This document shows, in pieces, positions 7,841 to 16,514 of a DNA stretch of 64,000 bases. The position numbers and the translations under genes are program-made. Under the pieces are notes generated by a model. That model was not told the DNA's origin and made no database searches. It saw only the letters and a list, made by a program, of their open reading frames with translations. Source of the stretch: SURF-43 sp964628985 (GTDB taxonomy: Bacteria; Chloroflexota; Dehalococcoidia; UBA2979). Each line of letters begins with the position of its first letter. The first letter of the stretch is position 1. Location of the stretch: assembly GCA_964628985.1 (NCBI GenBank), contig CAZVNJ010000006.1, positions 26,047 through 90,046 on the forward strand. The letters run 5' to 3'.

Positions 7841-9091
7841 ATGCCCGCGACGCGCACCATCCATCGTGCCCTGATTACCGGGATGGGAGCCGTCACGCCC
7901 ATCGGAAACGACCTGGAGGAGTACTGGCAAGGCCTCCGCTCCGGACGCAACGGCATCGGCCGGGTCACGCAGTGGGACGCCTCCGCGGACCTCGTCCAGA
8001 TTGCCGGCGAGGTCAAGAACTTCGACATCGAGCCGTACCTGGAGAAGAAAGTCGCCCGTCGCACCGGCCGCTTCGCCCAGTTCGGACACGCCGCGGGCGT
8101 CCAGGCGATGCGCGACGCAGGCCTCGAGGTGACCGATGCCAATCGCGACGACATCGGCGTCGTGATGGCCACCTCCGGTGACGTGTTCAACATGGGGCCT
8201 GAGTGGATGGCGTACGTGGAGCGCGGGTCTCGAGGCGTCGACCCGTTCATCATCACGCGCATGGGCCAGCACATGGGTGCCGCACGCCTGGCGCGTCAAC
8301 TAGGCGTCCGCGGTCCGAATACCACGATCAACACCGCCTGCGCCTCCGGGACGGACGCGCTCGGCCATGCCCTCTCGATGATCCGCCTCGGCCACGCCCG
8401 CGCGGTACTGGTCGGCGGTGCGGAGGCGATGATCACGCCGCTCTCGCTCTCCTCCATGGGCCGTCTCGGCGCGCTTTCCAAGCATAACGACGACCCGGCG
8501 CACGCTTGCCGTCCCTTCGACGTCCAGCGCGACGGCTTCATCCTCGGGGAGGGATCTGGCGTCCTCCTCATCGAGTCGGAGGAGGCGGCGCTCGAGCGTG
8601 GAGCCCGCATCTACGGCGAACTCGCTGGCGTCGGCTGGTCCTTTGACGCGACCGACGACACCGCACCGGACCCCAACGGCCAGGCGCTCGCCATGACCCG
8701 CGCGATGCGCGACGCCGGCATCGACGCAGCCGACGTCGACTACATCAACGCACACGGCACGAGCACACCGCTGAATGACCGCACGGAGACACACGCGATC
8801 AAGATCGCCCTCGGAGAGCGCGACGCGCGACGCGTGAAGATCTCCTCGACGAAGTCGATGACGGGCCACCTCGCGGCCGGGGCTGGCGGAATCGAGGCGG
8901 TCGCGTCCGTGCTCGCCATGCACCATGGCGTCGTCCCGCCGACTATCAACTACGAGTACCCGGACCCGGAGTGCGACCTGGATGTCACGCCGAACAACGC
9001 CGTGGAAGCGCAGATCGACGTGGTGATGTCCAACTCGTTCGGCCTCGGTGGTCAGAACGCCAGCGCCGTCTTCCGCCGGTACCACGCGTAG
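7841..9091 (+). CDS. fabF: 3-oxoacyl-[acyl-carrier-protein] synthase II
   Basis: 416 aa, the normal length. GGGAGG at 7830-7835 precedes ATG 7841. The thiolase-fold Cys-His-His triad is complete: C167 in NTACASGTDALG, H305 in NAHGTSTPLND, H343 in STKSMTGHLAAGAGG, with K338. It condenses malonyl-ACP with acyl-ACP in fatty acid elongation. No other fab gene or acp is next to it, so it may work with a fab cluster elsewhere. A strong terminator follows. Confidence 0.93.
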   Translation: MPATRTIHRALITGMGAVTPIGNDLEEYWQGLRSGRNGIGRVTQWDASADLVQIAGEVKNFDIEPYLEKKVARRTGRFAQFGHAAGVQAMRDAGLEVTDANRDDIGVVMATSGDVFNMGPEWMAYVERGSRGVDPFIITRMGQHMGAARLARQLGVRGPNTTINTACASGTDALGHALSMIRLGHARAVLVGGAEAMITPLSLSSMGRLGALSKHNDDPAHACRPFDVQRDGFILGEGSGVLLIESEEAALERGARIYGELAGVGWSFDATDDTAPDPNGQALAMTRAMRDAGIDAADVDYINAHGTSTPLNDRTETHAIKIALGERDARRVKISSTKSMTGHLAAGAGGIEAVASVLAMHHGVVPPTINYEYPDPECDLDVTPNNAVEAQIDVVMSNSFGLGGQNASAVFRRYHA

Positions 9092-9112
9092 CGTCCCGTC
9101 CGTCCAATCGAG

Positions 9113-9142
9113 AGGGGGCGGGGTCTCACGACCCCGCCCCCT
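9113..9142 (+). terminator. Rho-independent terminator after fabF
   Basis: A 13-bp perfect stem (9113-9125 with 9130-9142, core GGGGGCGGGGTC) and a four-base TCAC loop, followed by TTCGTTT. It sits 21 bp after the fabF stop and just before the end of the convergent zinc-ribbon gene, so it may act both ways. Confidence 0.85.
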
Positions 9143-9168
9143 TCGTTTATGGGCGTGTGCCGTGTGGG

Positions 9169-9402
9169 CTACGCAGCCCGAGCGGGACGAGCCGGCGTGC
9201 GGTTGATCCGGCGCTTGCGCGCGACGGAGCGGTCCACCGCCGAGAGCCACGTCCGCTGCCCGTCCGCCGTCGGTACCGCCATCGGACCTGGCGCGGTGTA
9301 CGACGTGTGTCCACACTGGACGCACGAGAAGTACGTGTCGCCGATGTCCTCGACACGGCTCATGTCACCCTGACAGCGCGGGCAGGCCTTCGTGTACAGC
9401 AT
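9169..9402 (-). CDS. Small zinc-ribbon protein
   Basis: 77 aa from ATG 9402 with a GGAGG-type ribosome site just upstream. Two CxxC pairs (C7/C10 in ACPRC and C27/C30 in SCVQCGHTSY) form a zinc ribbon in the first 35 residues. The rest is a basic, Arg-rich tail (SVARKRRINRTPARPARAA) that could bind nucleic acid. This layout resembles many uncharacterised small zinc ribbons in Actinobacteria and Chloroflexota. Function unknown. Confidence 0.75.
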   Translation of the reverse strand: MLYTKACPRCQGDMSRVEDIGDTYFSCVQCGHTSYTAPGPMAVPTADGQRTWLSAVDRSVARKRRINRTPARPARAA

Positions 9403-9424
9403 CCCGGCCTCCTCTCCATGAATC

Positions 9425-9447
9425 AGAGACGACGGGGGTTCGTCTCT
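9425..9447. other. Hairpin upstream of the zinc-ribbon gene
   Basis: AGAGACGA (9425-9432) pairs with TCGTCTCT (9440-9447). On the minus strand it lies 23-45 bases before the zinc-ribbon start, so it could be a leader hairpin or an end signal for the preceding gene at 9577. The surrounding 9403-9576 shows no gene. Confidence 0.4.
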
Positions 9448-9576
9448 TGTTCCTTGGAACGGATCATGCGGGAAAGATGTGCGGTACGGATTGCGGAAGG
9501 ATTGCAGAACTGTGAACTGATCCGCGCTCGTAACACCTGCGCTACACGCGCTAGGTTCCCGCGACGCACGGACGGA

Positions 9577-10749
9577 TTATGGCGAACGACGCCGTGCTCG
9601 AAGCGCGAAGGCAGCCGCGACGACCGATGTCGCGGCGCCCACCGCGACGGCGCGCCGCAACTGGCGCCCATCCGTCATGGTGAGGCCACGTAGGACACGC
9701 GCCGCGTCCCCCAGGCTCACCTCTCGGCTCAGCAGCGGGCTCAACGCTGGGACGGGCAACGAGGGCCTTGGGGCGAGGACCACGACCTCGGGCGTCTGAC
9801 GCGCACGCGTGGCGCCCGGCTCGTCTGCGTGTCGTGGGGGGGAAGACTCGTCTCGTGCTGGTGTGACACCTGGACCGTCACCGACTGCTGGCCGTTGGTC
9901 ACCTGCCTCGACTGGCGCCTGAGCGACGACACCATCCACCCGCGGAGGCTGCGCAGGCTCAGCCTCCGCCGAGGCGGCCGCGCCGAGTGGTTCCGGGATC
10001 TCGGCGATCGGTTCCGTGGAGGCTAGTGGGGGGGCGGAGGCGGGCGAGTCCGCCGACGAGGTCGGGACACCCGCGGAGCGGCTGTCCGAAACGTCAAGAG
10101 CGAAGACCGACTCCAACCCGCCATGGGTCCGGCTTGCCACCTCAAATCCCGTCGAGTCAGCGACCGGCGGTACGGCGATCCCGGCCTCGAGGGCCGCCTC
10201 CTCCCCTGCCGCTAGAGGGACTGGCTCGGGGGAAAGTGACTGCTGTGCCGCAACGTCTGGAGTGACCTCCTGCGCCGGTACAGCGAGCATCTCTGCCCCC
10301 GGAGCGCCTAGGAGTCCGGACGGCACGCTCGGGCCCGCTGCAGGGGCCGGGAGCGCCACCTCCGGAGCGACCTCCAGGATTGGGACCGGAAGACTCGGCG
10401 GGGGAGGGGTCGCCACCGGGGCCGCGTAGGCGACCTGTGCCGCCAGGCGCCTGCCGGGACGGCCAGGCGCACCCTCGCGGGTCGCGGGACGGTCGTCGAA
10501 CGGCCGGAACCGCGCCTCGTGCTCGGCGCGTGCGTAGCTGCGACCCCGGAGGGGCTGCAGCTCGGGCTCAAGGGGCATATCGACGGTGGACACGGTGGGG
10601 CGGGGGATGGGGGCGCTCTCACGCACCATCGCAGCCAGGGCCAACCGCCTGCGGCGAGAGCGCATCTGGACAATCATGGTGGTGATCGTGACCGCCGCCA
10701 GCAGGCAGAGGACAACCGCCGCGGCAGCCACCGGTGGCAACTGGGGCAC
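9577..10749 (-). CDS. Single-pass membrane protein with long Pro/Ala-rich low-complexity region
   Basis: 390 aa from GTG 10749, chosen for the TAGGAG five bases upstream; GTG 10776 is an alternative without a clear ribosome site. One N-terminal membrane segment (about residues 6-26, VAAAAVVLCLLAAVTITTMIV) is followed by a basic stop-transfer QMRSRRRRLALA. About 300 residues rich in Pro, Ala, Glu and Val with no globular domain follow. A basic C-terminal segment ends AAFALRARRRSP and includes a weakly hydrophobic stretch (AVAVGAATSVVAAAFAL) that may be a second membrane helix. This could be a membrane scaffold or spacer. I recognise no family. Confidence 0.65.
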   Translation of the reverse strand: MPQLPPVAAAAVVLCLLAAVTITTMIVQMRSRRRRLALAAMVRESAPIPRPTVSTVDMPLEPELQPLRGRSYARAEHEARFRPFDDRPATREGAPGRPGRRLAAQVAYAAPVATPPPPSLPVPILEVAPEVALPAPAAGPSVPSGLLGAPGAEMLAVPAQEVTPDVAAQQSLSPEPVPLAAGEEAALEAGIAVPPVADSTGFEVASRTHGGLESVFALDVSDSRSAGVPTSSADSPASAPPLASTEPIAEIPEPLGAAASAEAEPAQPPRVDGVVAQAPVEAGDQRPAVGDGPGVTPARDESSPPRHADEPGATRARQTPEVVVLAPRPSLPVPALSPLLSREVSLGDAARVLRGLTMTDGRQLRRAVAVGAATSVVAAAFALRARRRSP

Positions 10750-10862
10750 AGGTTCTCCTAGAAACGTGGGGAGCACCGGCGAGCGGCACCGGACTCTGAT
10801 CGTACTCCGCGCGGCAAGGCCGGGCGGGCGCGCTTGCCGAGAGGCGGGGGTATGCTCCCAGC

Positions 10863-11078
10863 GTGGAATATGACCGCCTTGCTATCGAGTGCCAGTGGCT
10901 CCGCCGGACGATCGACTCGTCCCGGATGGACCCTTACGTGATGCTCTGCAATCACATCGTCCGCGAGGGCAAAGACTGCATCGGCCCGTTCCTGGAGAAC
11001 CTGGAGACGGACTGCGGTCTGTGGGATCCCAATGCCGCTGCCCGGGCCCGCCTGGAGCGCCGACGCGCAGCCCGCTAG
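10863..11078 (+). CDS. Short hypothetical protein
   Basis: 71 aa from GTG 10863. The sequence (VEYDRLAIECQWLRRTIDSSR, then MLCNHIVREGKDCIGPFLEN, LETDCGLWDP) has four Cys and a charged helical character, and ends in a basic Ala/Arg tail. It is divergent from the proline-rich membrane protein and precedes thyX by 158 bp. Codon use fits the neighbours. No family recognised; it is real on balance because it fills the gap in a gene-like way. Confidence 0.5.
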   Translation: MEYDRLAIECQWLRRTIDSSRMDPYVMLCNHIVREGKDCIGPFLENLETDCGLWDPNAAARARLERRRAAR

Positions 11079-11236
11079 CGTGACATCTACCTTCGACGTT
11101 CCCGAGTCGCCTCGGTATCCTGCCCCCAGCACTGAACTGCATCGCGGCGACGCGTGCGGCGTGGCGCTCTCCCCTGCCGGCGTGCCGAACGCGCCAGCAT
11201 CGCCTGCACCCCGCCCCTCGAAGTCGGAGGGGACCC

Positions 11237-12256
11237 ATGGCTGAATCTCCGTCCGCGCCTGACGGCGCCCACGTGACACCCGAACAACGGGCTGAGATCG
11301 ACGCTCAACGAGCGGAGTGCGTCCCCACCCGACGCGCCACCGTCGCCGCCCTGGAGGAGATCCTCTACGAGCCGCTGCCCGTGCTCGACCACGGCTTCGT
11401 CCGCGTCATCGACTACATGGGGGATGACGCAGCCGTCGTCCAGGCCGCCCGGGTCTCCTACGGACGCGGAACGAAGCGCCAGCGAGACGATCAGGGCCTG
11501 ATCAACTACCTCATGCGCAACTGGCACACCTCGCCGTTCGAGATGTGCGAAATCAAACTGCACGTGAAGTTGCCCATCTTCATCGCACGGCAGTGGATCC
11601 GTCATCGGACAGCGAACGTGAACGAGTACTCGGCGCGCTACTCGATCCTCGACAATGAGTTCTACATCCCGGACGTCGCCCACATCGCCGCCCAGTCCTC
11701 GACCAACCGTCAGGGCCGCGGCGCCACGCTGGATACGGAACAGGCCCGGCGCGTGCAGGCGATCCTGCGCGAGGATGCCGAACGCGCCTACGCCCACTAC
11801 GACGAACTGCTGAACGAGGGGCCGGACGGCCAGCAGCGCGACCCGTCCTACGACGGCGTCGCGCGAGAACTTGCCCGGATGAACCTCTCGCTGAACTTCT
11901 ACACTCAGTGGTACTGGAAGACCGACCTCCACAACCTGATGCATTTCGTGCGGCTGCGCGCGGACGCCCACGCCCAGTACGAGATCCGCGTCTACGCCGA
12001 GGTGCTCGCCGACGTGATGGGCCGCTGGGTCCCGATGACCCACAGGGCCTTCGTAAACTATCGCCAGGGCGGTGCCCAACTGTCGCAGCAGTCACTCGAG
12101 GCAGTGCGGCGGATGCTGGCTGGCGAGACCCTCACGGCGAAGACCGCCGGAATGTCGCCCGGCGAATGGCGCGAGCTGCAGGCGCTCCTCGCGGGCGGCG
12201 CGCAGCAAATCGGGGGTGGCACCCCCGAGCCGGACGAGGCCGAGCCGAACTCCTAG
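11237..12256 (+). CDS. thyX: Flavin-dependent thymidylate synthase
   Basis: 339 aa, longer than typical ThyX (about 220-250) because of extra N- and C-terminal segments; the longer Chloroflexota/actinobacterial form is known. The ThyX signature RHRx7S is at R122-H123-R124...S132 (RHRTANVNEYSARYS). Further family features are NWHTSPFEMCEIK and FFYTQWYWKTDLHNLMHF-like residues near 230. It methylates dUMP to dTMP using methylene-tetrahydrofolate, NADPH and FAD. Ribosome site GGAGGGG precedes ATG 11237. Its stop overlaps the convergent CoA-transferase stop in one CTAG. Confidence 0.95.
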   Translation: MAESPSAPDGAHVTPEQRAEIDAQRAECVPTRRATVAALEEILYEPLPVLDHGFVRVIDYMGDDAAVVQAARVSYGRGTKRQRDDQGLINYLMRNWHTSPFEMCEIKLHVKLPIFIARQWIRHRTANVNEYSARYSILDNEFYIPDVAHIAAQSSTNRQGRGATLDTEQARRVQAILREDAERAYAHYDELLNEGPDGQQRDPSYDGVARELARMNLSLNFYTQWYWKTDLHNLMHFVRLRADAHAQYEIRVYAEVLADVMGRWVPMTHRAFVNYRQGGAQLSQQSLEAVRRMLAGETLTAKTAGMSPGEWRELQALLAGGAQQIGGGTPEPDEAEPNS

Positions 12257-13584
12257 TCGGTGGGGTAGAAGCGGGACCGCAGCTGCGCCCGCAACTCCCC
12301 TCGATGGTCCGGATGCGCGATGGCAATCAATTCCTCGGCGCGCTGTCGCTGGCTCTTGCCGGCGAGCCGGGCGATGCCGAACTCCGTCACGACATAGTCA
12401 GCGAAGGTCCGAGGCACCGTCACGAATTGCCCGTCCGTGATTGCCGGGACAATGCGCGTGATCGTGCCATCCTTCGTCGAGGCCGGAAGCACCGTGATCG
12501 CCTTCCCGCCCTTCGCGAGCGCCGCTCCGATGTGGAACTCGGACTGGCCACCGGTTCCGTTGTACGTGGTCGTGCCGAGGGATTCCGAGCAGATCTGGCC
12601 GGTCAGGTCCACGGTGAAGGCGTTATTGATCGAGCACATCCGGTCCTGCTTGGCGATCTCCAGGATTGAGTTCACCTCGCGCACGGCGCGTGTCTCGATC
12701 TTTCCGGACTTCTCCAGCCACTCGAACTCCTCTGGAGTTTTCGGCGTGACCGTCGTTGTGACATGCAGGCCACGGTCGACTGACTTGCGACTGGAATTGA
12801 CGACGCCCTCCATCATCAGGGGCACCACCCCGCGCGGGGTGATCTCAGAGTGCCAGCCGAGGTCATGCTTGCCATCGAAGAGACCGAGGGGCACCAGGTG
12901 CGTCGCGGTGCGCCCCGCGCCGATCTGCACGGTGTCACCGTCGCGCAAGATCTCATTGACGTAGCCAACGATGATCCTCGCCTCGGCCGGCGGGACGGTC
13001 TCGGCGACGCCCGGCGCCTCGGTCAGCAGTGTGTCGACAAAGGCCGTCACCTCGCTGACATGCATCCGCTCAGTCGTCGGCACGTTCGGCAGGAACGGCC
13101 ACACCTCGAAGATCGAGGTGCGCGCGCGGCGTGCGAAGTCCGCCTTCTGCCAGGGCGACCCGCCGAAGTTCACATAGCCGTCCGCGTCTGGCGGAGTGCA
13201 CTGCGTGAGGAAGACGTCAATGGGCTCACGCTCGCCCTCACGGTGGTCCCAGACGTTGAACTGGTTGGAGAACAGATTGGAGTAGAAGTCCGCGCGCTTG
13301 GCCTCGAGTGCGACGCGCCCCGTGGGGCCGACATAGATCTCCGTGCGGAGGTCAAAGGGCAGGCTGGCATACTCGTCGAGGAACCACTCCTGTGCCGGCG
13401 TCGGGCTGCAGGCGTGGATGGTGACCCGGTAGTCCAGTTCCATGACGCGCCGCAGGGCTGTACTCATGAATGACCGGGCATCGCCCCCGATGGGTGTGTG
13501 GATGATGTCGCCCGCCTGGATCAAGGCAGCCGCCTGATCGAACGACATCCGACGACGCTCGTACTCATCGCGCCAGCCGGCCAT
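12253..13584 (-). CDS. Acetyl-CoA hydrolase/4-hydroxybutyrate CoA-transferase family protein
   Basis: 443 aa from ATG 13584, preceded by GGAGGGG; an upstream in-frame ATG at 13599 is less well placed. The two CoA-transferase domains carry VQIGAGRTATHLVPLG and the catalytic Glu247 in LGWHSEITPRGVV, the Glu that forms the glutamyl-CoA intermediate, then QICSESLGTTTYNGTGGQSEF. The family moves CoA from acetyl- or butyryl-CoA to 4-hydroxybutyrate, acetate or similar acids. It stands alone here, so the acceptor is open. Confidence 0.9.
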   Translation of the reverse strand: MAGWRDEYERRRMSFDQAAALIQAGDIIHTPIGGDARSFMSTALRRVMELDYRVTIHACSPTPAQEWFLDEYASLPFDLRTEIYVGPTGRVALEAKRADFYSNLFSNQFNVWDHREGEREPIDVFLTQCTPPDADGYVNFGGSPWQKADFARRARTSIFEVWPFLPNVPTTERMHVSEVTAFVDTLLTEAPGVAETVPPAEARIIVGYVNEILRDGDTVQIGAGRTATHLVPLGLFDGKHDLGWHSEITPRGVVPLMMEGVVNSSRKSVDRGLHVTTTVTPKTPEEFEWLEKSGKIETRAVREVNSILEIAKQDRMCSINNAFTVDLTGQICSESLGTTTYNGTGGQSEFHIGAALAKGGKAITVLPASTKDGTITRIVPAITDGQFVTVPRTFADYVVTEFGIARLAGKSQRQRAEELIAIAHPDHRGELRAQLRSRFYPTD

Positions 13585-13685
13585 CGAGACCCCCTCCATC
13601 GCGCGCCATCGAACCTATCAGCGGTGTGATGACGGGTGAATGGTAGGCCGATGGCGCAAGCGATTCCGGGCGGCACGACGGACTG

Positions 13686-15059
13686 TTACGGCCGGCGGGC
13701 AGAGACCCCCGCGTAGCCGCTACCCGACGCTGACCCCCGCGCCGGCGCCTGACCGGGGGACGGGCCATCCTCGTGGCTCCGCGGGGCCTCGCGCCCAAAG
13801 GTATACCGAGGCGCGAGCAGTGCCACGAGCACCAGGAAGCCAATCACCATCGCTCCCTGCAGCACGAAGAGCGTGGAAGCGCCGATCCGGTCAGCGAGCG
13901 CACCCAGGGGGTAGGCCATGATGGGCATCGCGCTGAAGGTCAGCATGTTGATGCTCATCACTCGGCCGTAGTACTGCGGCTCCGCGGCCTCCATGATCAT
14001 CGTGCTGTTCAGCGTCTGGTACATCGTGAGGAAGAGTCCGAGTACCAGCGTGGCCACAATCGCTCCGGCAAAGCCGAATGGCGCCGACAATGCCGCCATC
14101 AGAATCAAGCCTGCCCCGCCCACGAGGCCGGAGAGCCACTGGAGGAGCGGCTTCCGGTTGAACGCCGTCACGGTCGCGATACCGAGAGAGCCGGCGAGGG
14201 CGCCCACACCCGAGATCGACTGGAGCCAGCCGTAGGCTTCCTCACCCTGGCCCAGATCACGCTGGACAAAGCCCGCCAGCAGCATCACGTAGGGCATCGC
14301 GAAGAACGTGGTGATGAACATCATCCCCATGAGCAGGCGAAGCGTCGGATGTCCGGCGACGTAGCGCAGGCCGACGCCGATCTCTTGCAGGACGTTGGTG
14401 GGAGGGCGGGCGGCCCGCTCGGCGGCACCCAGGCCGGACGGCACCGGAAGCATCGTGAGCGATGCCAGGACGTAGGCAACGGCTTGCGCGGCGTAGGCCC
14501 ATTCGATGCCCCAGGCACCGGCGATGACACCGGCAAGGGCAGGGCCGAACAGGCGCGTCCCGTTCATCGCGGTGTTGGACATCGCGATCGCGCTCATCAT
14601 GTTTTCCTGGCCCACCACCTCGGCCATCAGCGGTGCGCGAGCCGGCATGCCCAGTGCGGTGAACGTGCCCTGCAAGAGCCCAACGACGATGAGGATCTCG
14701 AAGGTGATCGTCTCCATCGCCACCATCACACCGGTGACCACGGCGAGCAGGCCGATCAGGGTGTTGGTGAGGAGCGTCAGGTTGCGCTTGTCGACCCGGT
14801 CCGCGACGGCACCGCCCACGAGCGAGAAGGCCAGCATCGGCAACCCGAAGGAGAGGGAGACGAGGCCGATCGCGCCGAAGGAGTGCGTCAGGTCCCACGC
14901 CAGGAGCGCGCGGGCGATCTGCAGCATCTGCATGCCCATGAAGGCGAATGCAGAGGAGATCCACAGCTGCCGGTATATCGGGTACTTGAAGACAACGAGC
15001 GCTGCCCGCATGGACGGCCGTTGACCGTGTCCTGCCGGGCCGCCGCGTCCCATCGCCAT
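13686..15059 (-). CDS. MFS transporter (EntS/MFS_3-like)
   Basis: 457 aa from ATG 15059, with GGAGG seven bases upstream. About 12 hydrophobic segments are seen. The first loop holds VGGAVADRVDKRNLTLLTN, the MFS motif A region (G-x-x-x-D-R), which fits the MFS_3 branch of proton-driven exporters that includes enterobactin exporter EntS. The C-terminal 40 residues are Ser/Pro/Gly-rich and probably disordered. The substrate is unknown. It is divergent from the CoA-transferase pair. Confidence 0.88.
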   Translation of the reverse strand: MAMGRGGPAGHGQRPSMRAALVVFKYPIYRQLWISSAFAFMGMQMLQIARALLAWDLTHSFGAIGLVSLSFGLPMLAFSLVGGAVADRVDKRNLTLLTNTLIGLLAVVTGVMVAMETITFEILIVVGLLQGTFTALGMPARAPLMAEVVGQENMMSAIAMSNTAMNGTRLFGPALAGVIAGAWGIEWAYAAQAVAYVLASLTMLPVPSGLGAAERAARPPTNVLQEIGVGLRYVAGHPTLRLLMGMMFITTFFAMPYVMLLAGFVQRDLGQGEEAYGWLQSISGVGALAGSLGIATVTAFNRKPLLQWLSGLVGGAGLILMAALSAPFGFAGAIVATLVLGLFLTMYQTLNSTMIMEAAEPQYYGRVMSINMLTFSAMPIMAYPLGALADRIGASTLFVLQGAMVIGFLVLVALLAPRYTFGREAPRSHEDGPSPGQAPARGSASGSGYAGVSARRP

Positions 15060-15154
15060 GCAAGTGCCTCCGAGCTGGGGATGAACTGATATCGTAGGCA
15101 CCTGCAAACTCTACCGTCAACGTGAAGGTTCACCCTGTATCTCACGGCGAGAGT

Positions 15155-15183
15155 TTGACATGCCCCCGCTGCGGGGCTTTCAT
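15155..15183 (+). promoter_or_regulatory. Candidate sigma-70 promoter before the CoA-transferase pair
   Basis: A perfect TTGACA at 15155-15160 is followed 17 bases later by TTTCAT (4 of 6 match to TATAAT) at 15178-15183. The spacer contains a CCCCGC-T-GCGGGG dyad. Transcription would begin only a few bases before ATG 15195, giving a very short leader; ATG 15216 is an alternative start that would lengthen it. Confidence 0.35.
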
Positions 15184-15194
15184 CCGCCGGCTGG

Positions 15195-16514
15195 ATGAGC
15201 AGACAGGCGGCCGGTATGCCATCCCCTGCCTCGACCGCTCCGGGACCCCTGCACGACGTGCATGTGCTCGACCTCACCGGCCCGATCGGCCATTACGCCG
15301 GACGTCTCCTCGCCGACCTTGGAGCAGATGTAATCAAGGTCGAGCGGCCCGAGGGCGACCCGGCACGCCGCTGGGCGCCGAGGCTTCCGGGCCTACCCGC
15401 CGAAGAAGCCTCGGTCATGTTCGTCCTGCTCAATGCCAACAAGCGGGGCATCACACTCGACCTCGAGCAGTCCGCCGGACAGCGCGCGCTCCGCAGCCTC
15501 GTCGCCACGGCGGACGTCGTCCTCGACTCGTGGTCACCTTCCGAGGCCCGGCGGCTGGCGCTGGCCCACGAGGATCTGCGCCGCCTGCGGCCCGACATCG
15601 TGCACGCATCGATCACGGGATGGGGCCTGGATGGGCCCTACGCAGAGTGGGCCTACGCCGACATTGTGGCGAACGCCATGTCTGGGGTCATGGCCCTCGC
15701 GGGGTTCGCGGACGGCCCGCCGGAACAGCTGCCGGATCATCAGGGTTACCACGTCGCCTCGATCAATGCGACAGCCGGGGTCCTGGCTGCGCTCCTCCAC
15801 CGTGACGCCAGCGGCGAGGGACAGCGCGTCGAAGCGTCGATGTTTGAGTCGCTCCTGATGGCGGAAGAAACCGCGATGCAGCAAGCGGACATCCTGGGCA
15901 CGGACCGGACTCGGACGGGGGGCCAGGGGGCACTTGGCTTCAAGATGCCCGGGCTGGGCATCTACGCGACGACTGACGGACATGTCTACGCGATGTGCAC
16001 AGGGAATGCTGGCTCAGGGTTCCCCGGCCTGGTCCAACTGATGCGGGCACTCGAGGGGTCGTCGCGACTGGACGAGGAGCCGTACGCGTCCCTGATCGCG
16101 ACCTCCTTCACCACGTCGCAAATCATGGGCCTGATGGAAGACCCGGCGCGCGCCCCCGTGGTCCGGACACTCCTGCAGGAGATCGAGGCCGAAGTGATCG
16201 AGTTCTTCGCCCGACACCCGAAGGAGACGGTGTATGTCCGCGGACAGGAACTGCGCGTGCTGGTCGGCGCTGTCAACGGCCCGGCAGATATCCTCGCCTC
16301 CGAGCAACTCCGCGCCCGCGACTGGTGGCGCGACATCGAAGACCCGGGACGCGGACGGTTGCGGTATCCCGGCTTCCCCTGGGCCCTCCACGGGACCCCT
16401 GCGACGCTGCGACGCCCCGCGCCGCTCCTCGGCGAACACACGGACGAAGTCCTGACCGAGGCCGGACTCGCGGAAGACGAGCGGGCCGCGGCCCGAGGAC
16501 GGCGCCCAGCATGA
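15195..16514 (+). CDS. CaiB/BaiF family III CoA-transferase, subunit with catalytic Asp
   Basis: 439 aa (ATG 15195; ATG 15216 possible). It shows the family N-terminus VHVLDLTGPIGHYAG, LADLGADVIKVERPEGD, NANKRGITLDLEQ, and the catalytic Asp156 in YADIVANAMSGVMALAG. The C-terminus has the usual APLLGEHTDEVL. Its stop overlaps the start of the next CoA-transferase (ATGA), and that protein lacks the Asp, so the two likely form a heteromeric enzyme with this one as the active chain. Substrates unknown. Confidence 0.92.
   Translation: MSRQAAGMPSPASTAPGPLHDVHVLDLTGPIGHYAGRLLADLGADVIKVERPEGDPARRWAPRLPGLPAEEASVMFVLLNANKRGITLDLEQSAGQRALRSLVATADVVLDSWSPSEARRLALAHEDLRRLRPDIVHASITGWGLDGPYAEWAYADIVANAMSGVMALAGFADGPPEQLPDHQGYHVASINATAGVLAALLHRDASGEGQRVEASMFESLLMAEETAMQQADILGTDRTRTGGQGALGFKMPGLGIYATTDGHVYAMCTGNAGSGFPGLVQLMRALEGSSRLDEEPYASLIATSFTTSQIMGLMEDPARAPVVRTLLQEIEAEVIEFFARHPKETVYVRGQELRVLVGAVNGPADILASEQLRARDWWRDIEDPGRGRLRYPGFPWALHGTPATLRRPAPLLGEHTDEVLTEAGLAEDERAAARGRRPA

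Noticed and set aside
13773..15089. A 438-residue plus-strand frame antisense to the MFS transporter
   Set aside because: His/Arg/Gly-rich with no fold; the opposite strand has 12 hydrophobic helices.
15122..15194. A zinc-ribbon-like start (LTCPRCGAFIRR) upstream of the CoA-transferase
   Set aside because: The frame runs on as noncoding sequence into the CoA-transferase gene without a stop; a chance resemblance is likelier.
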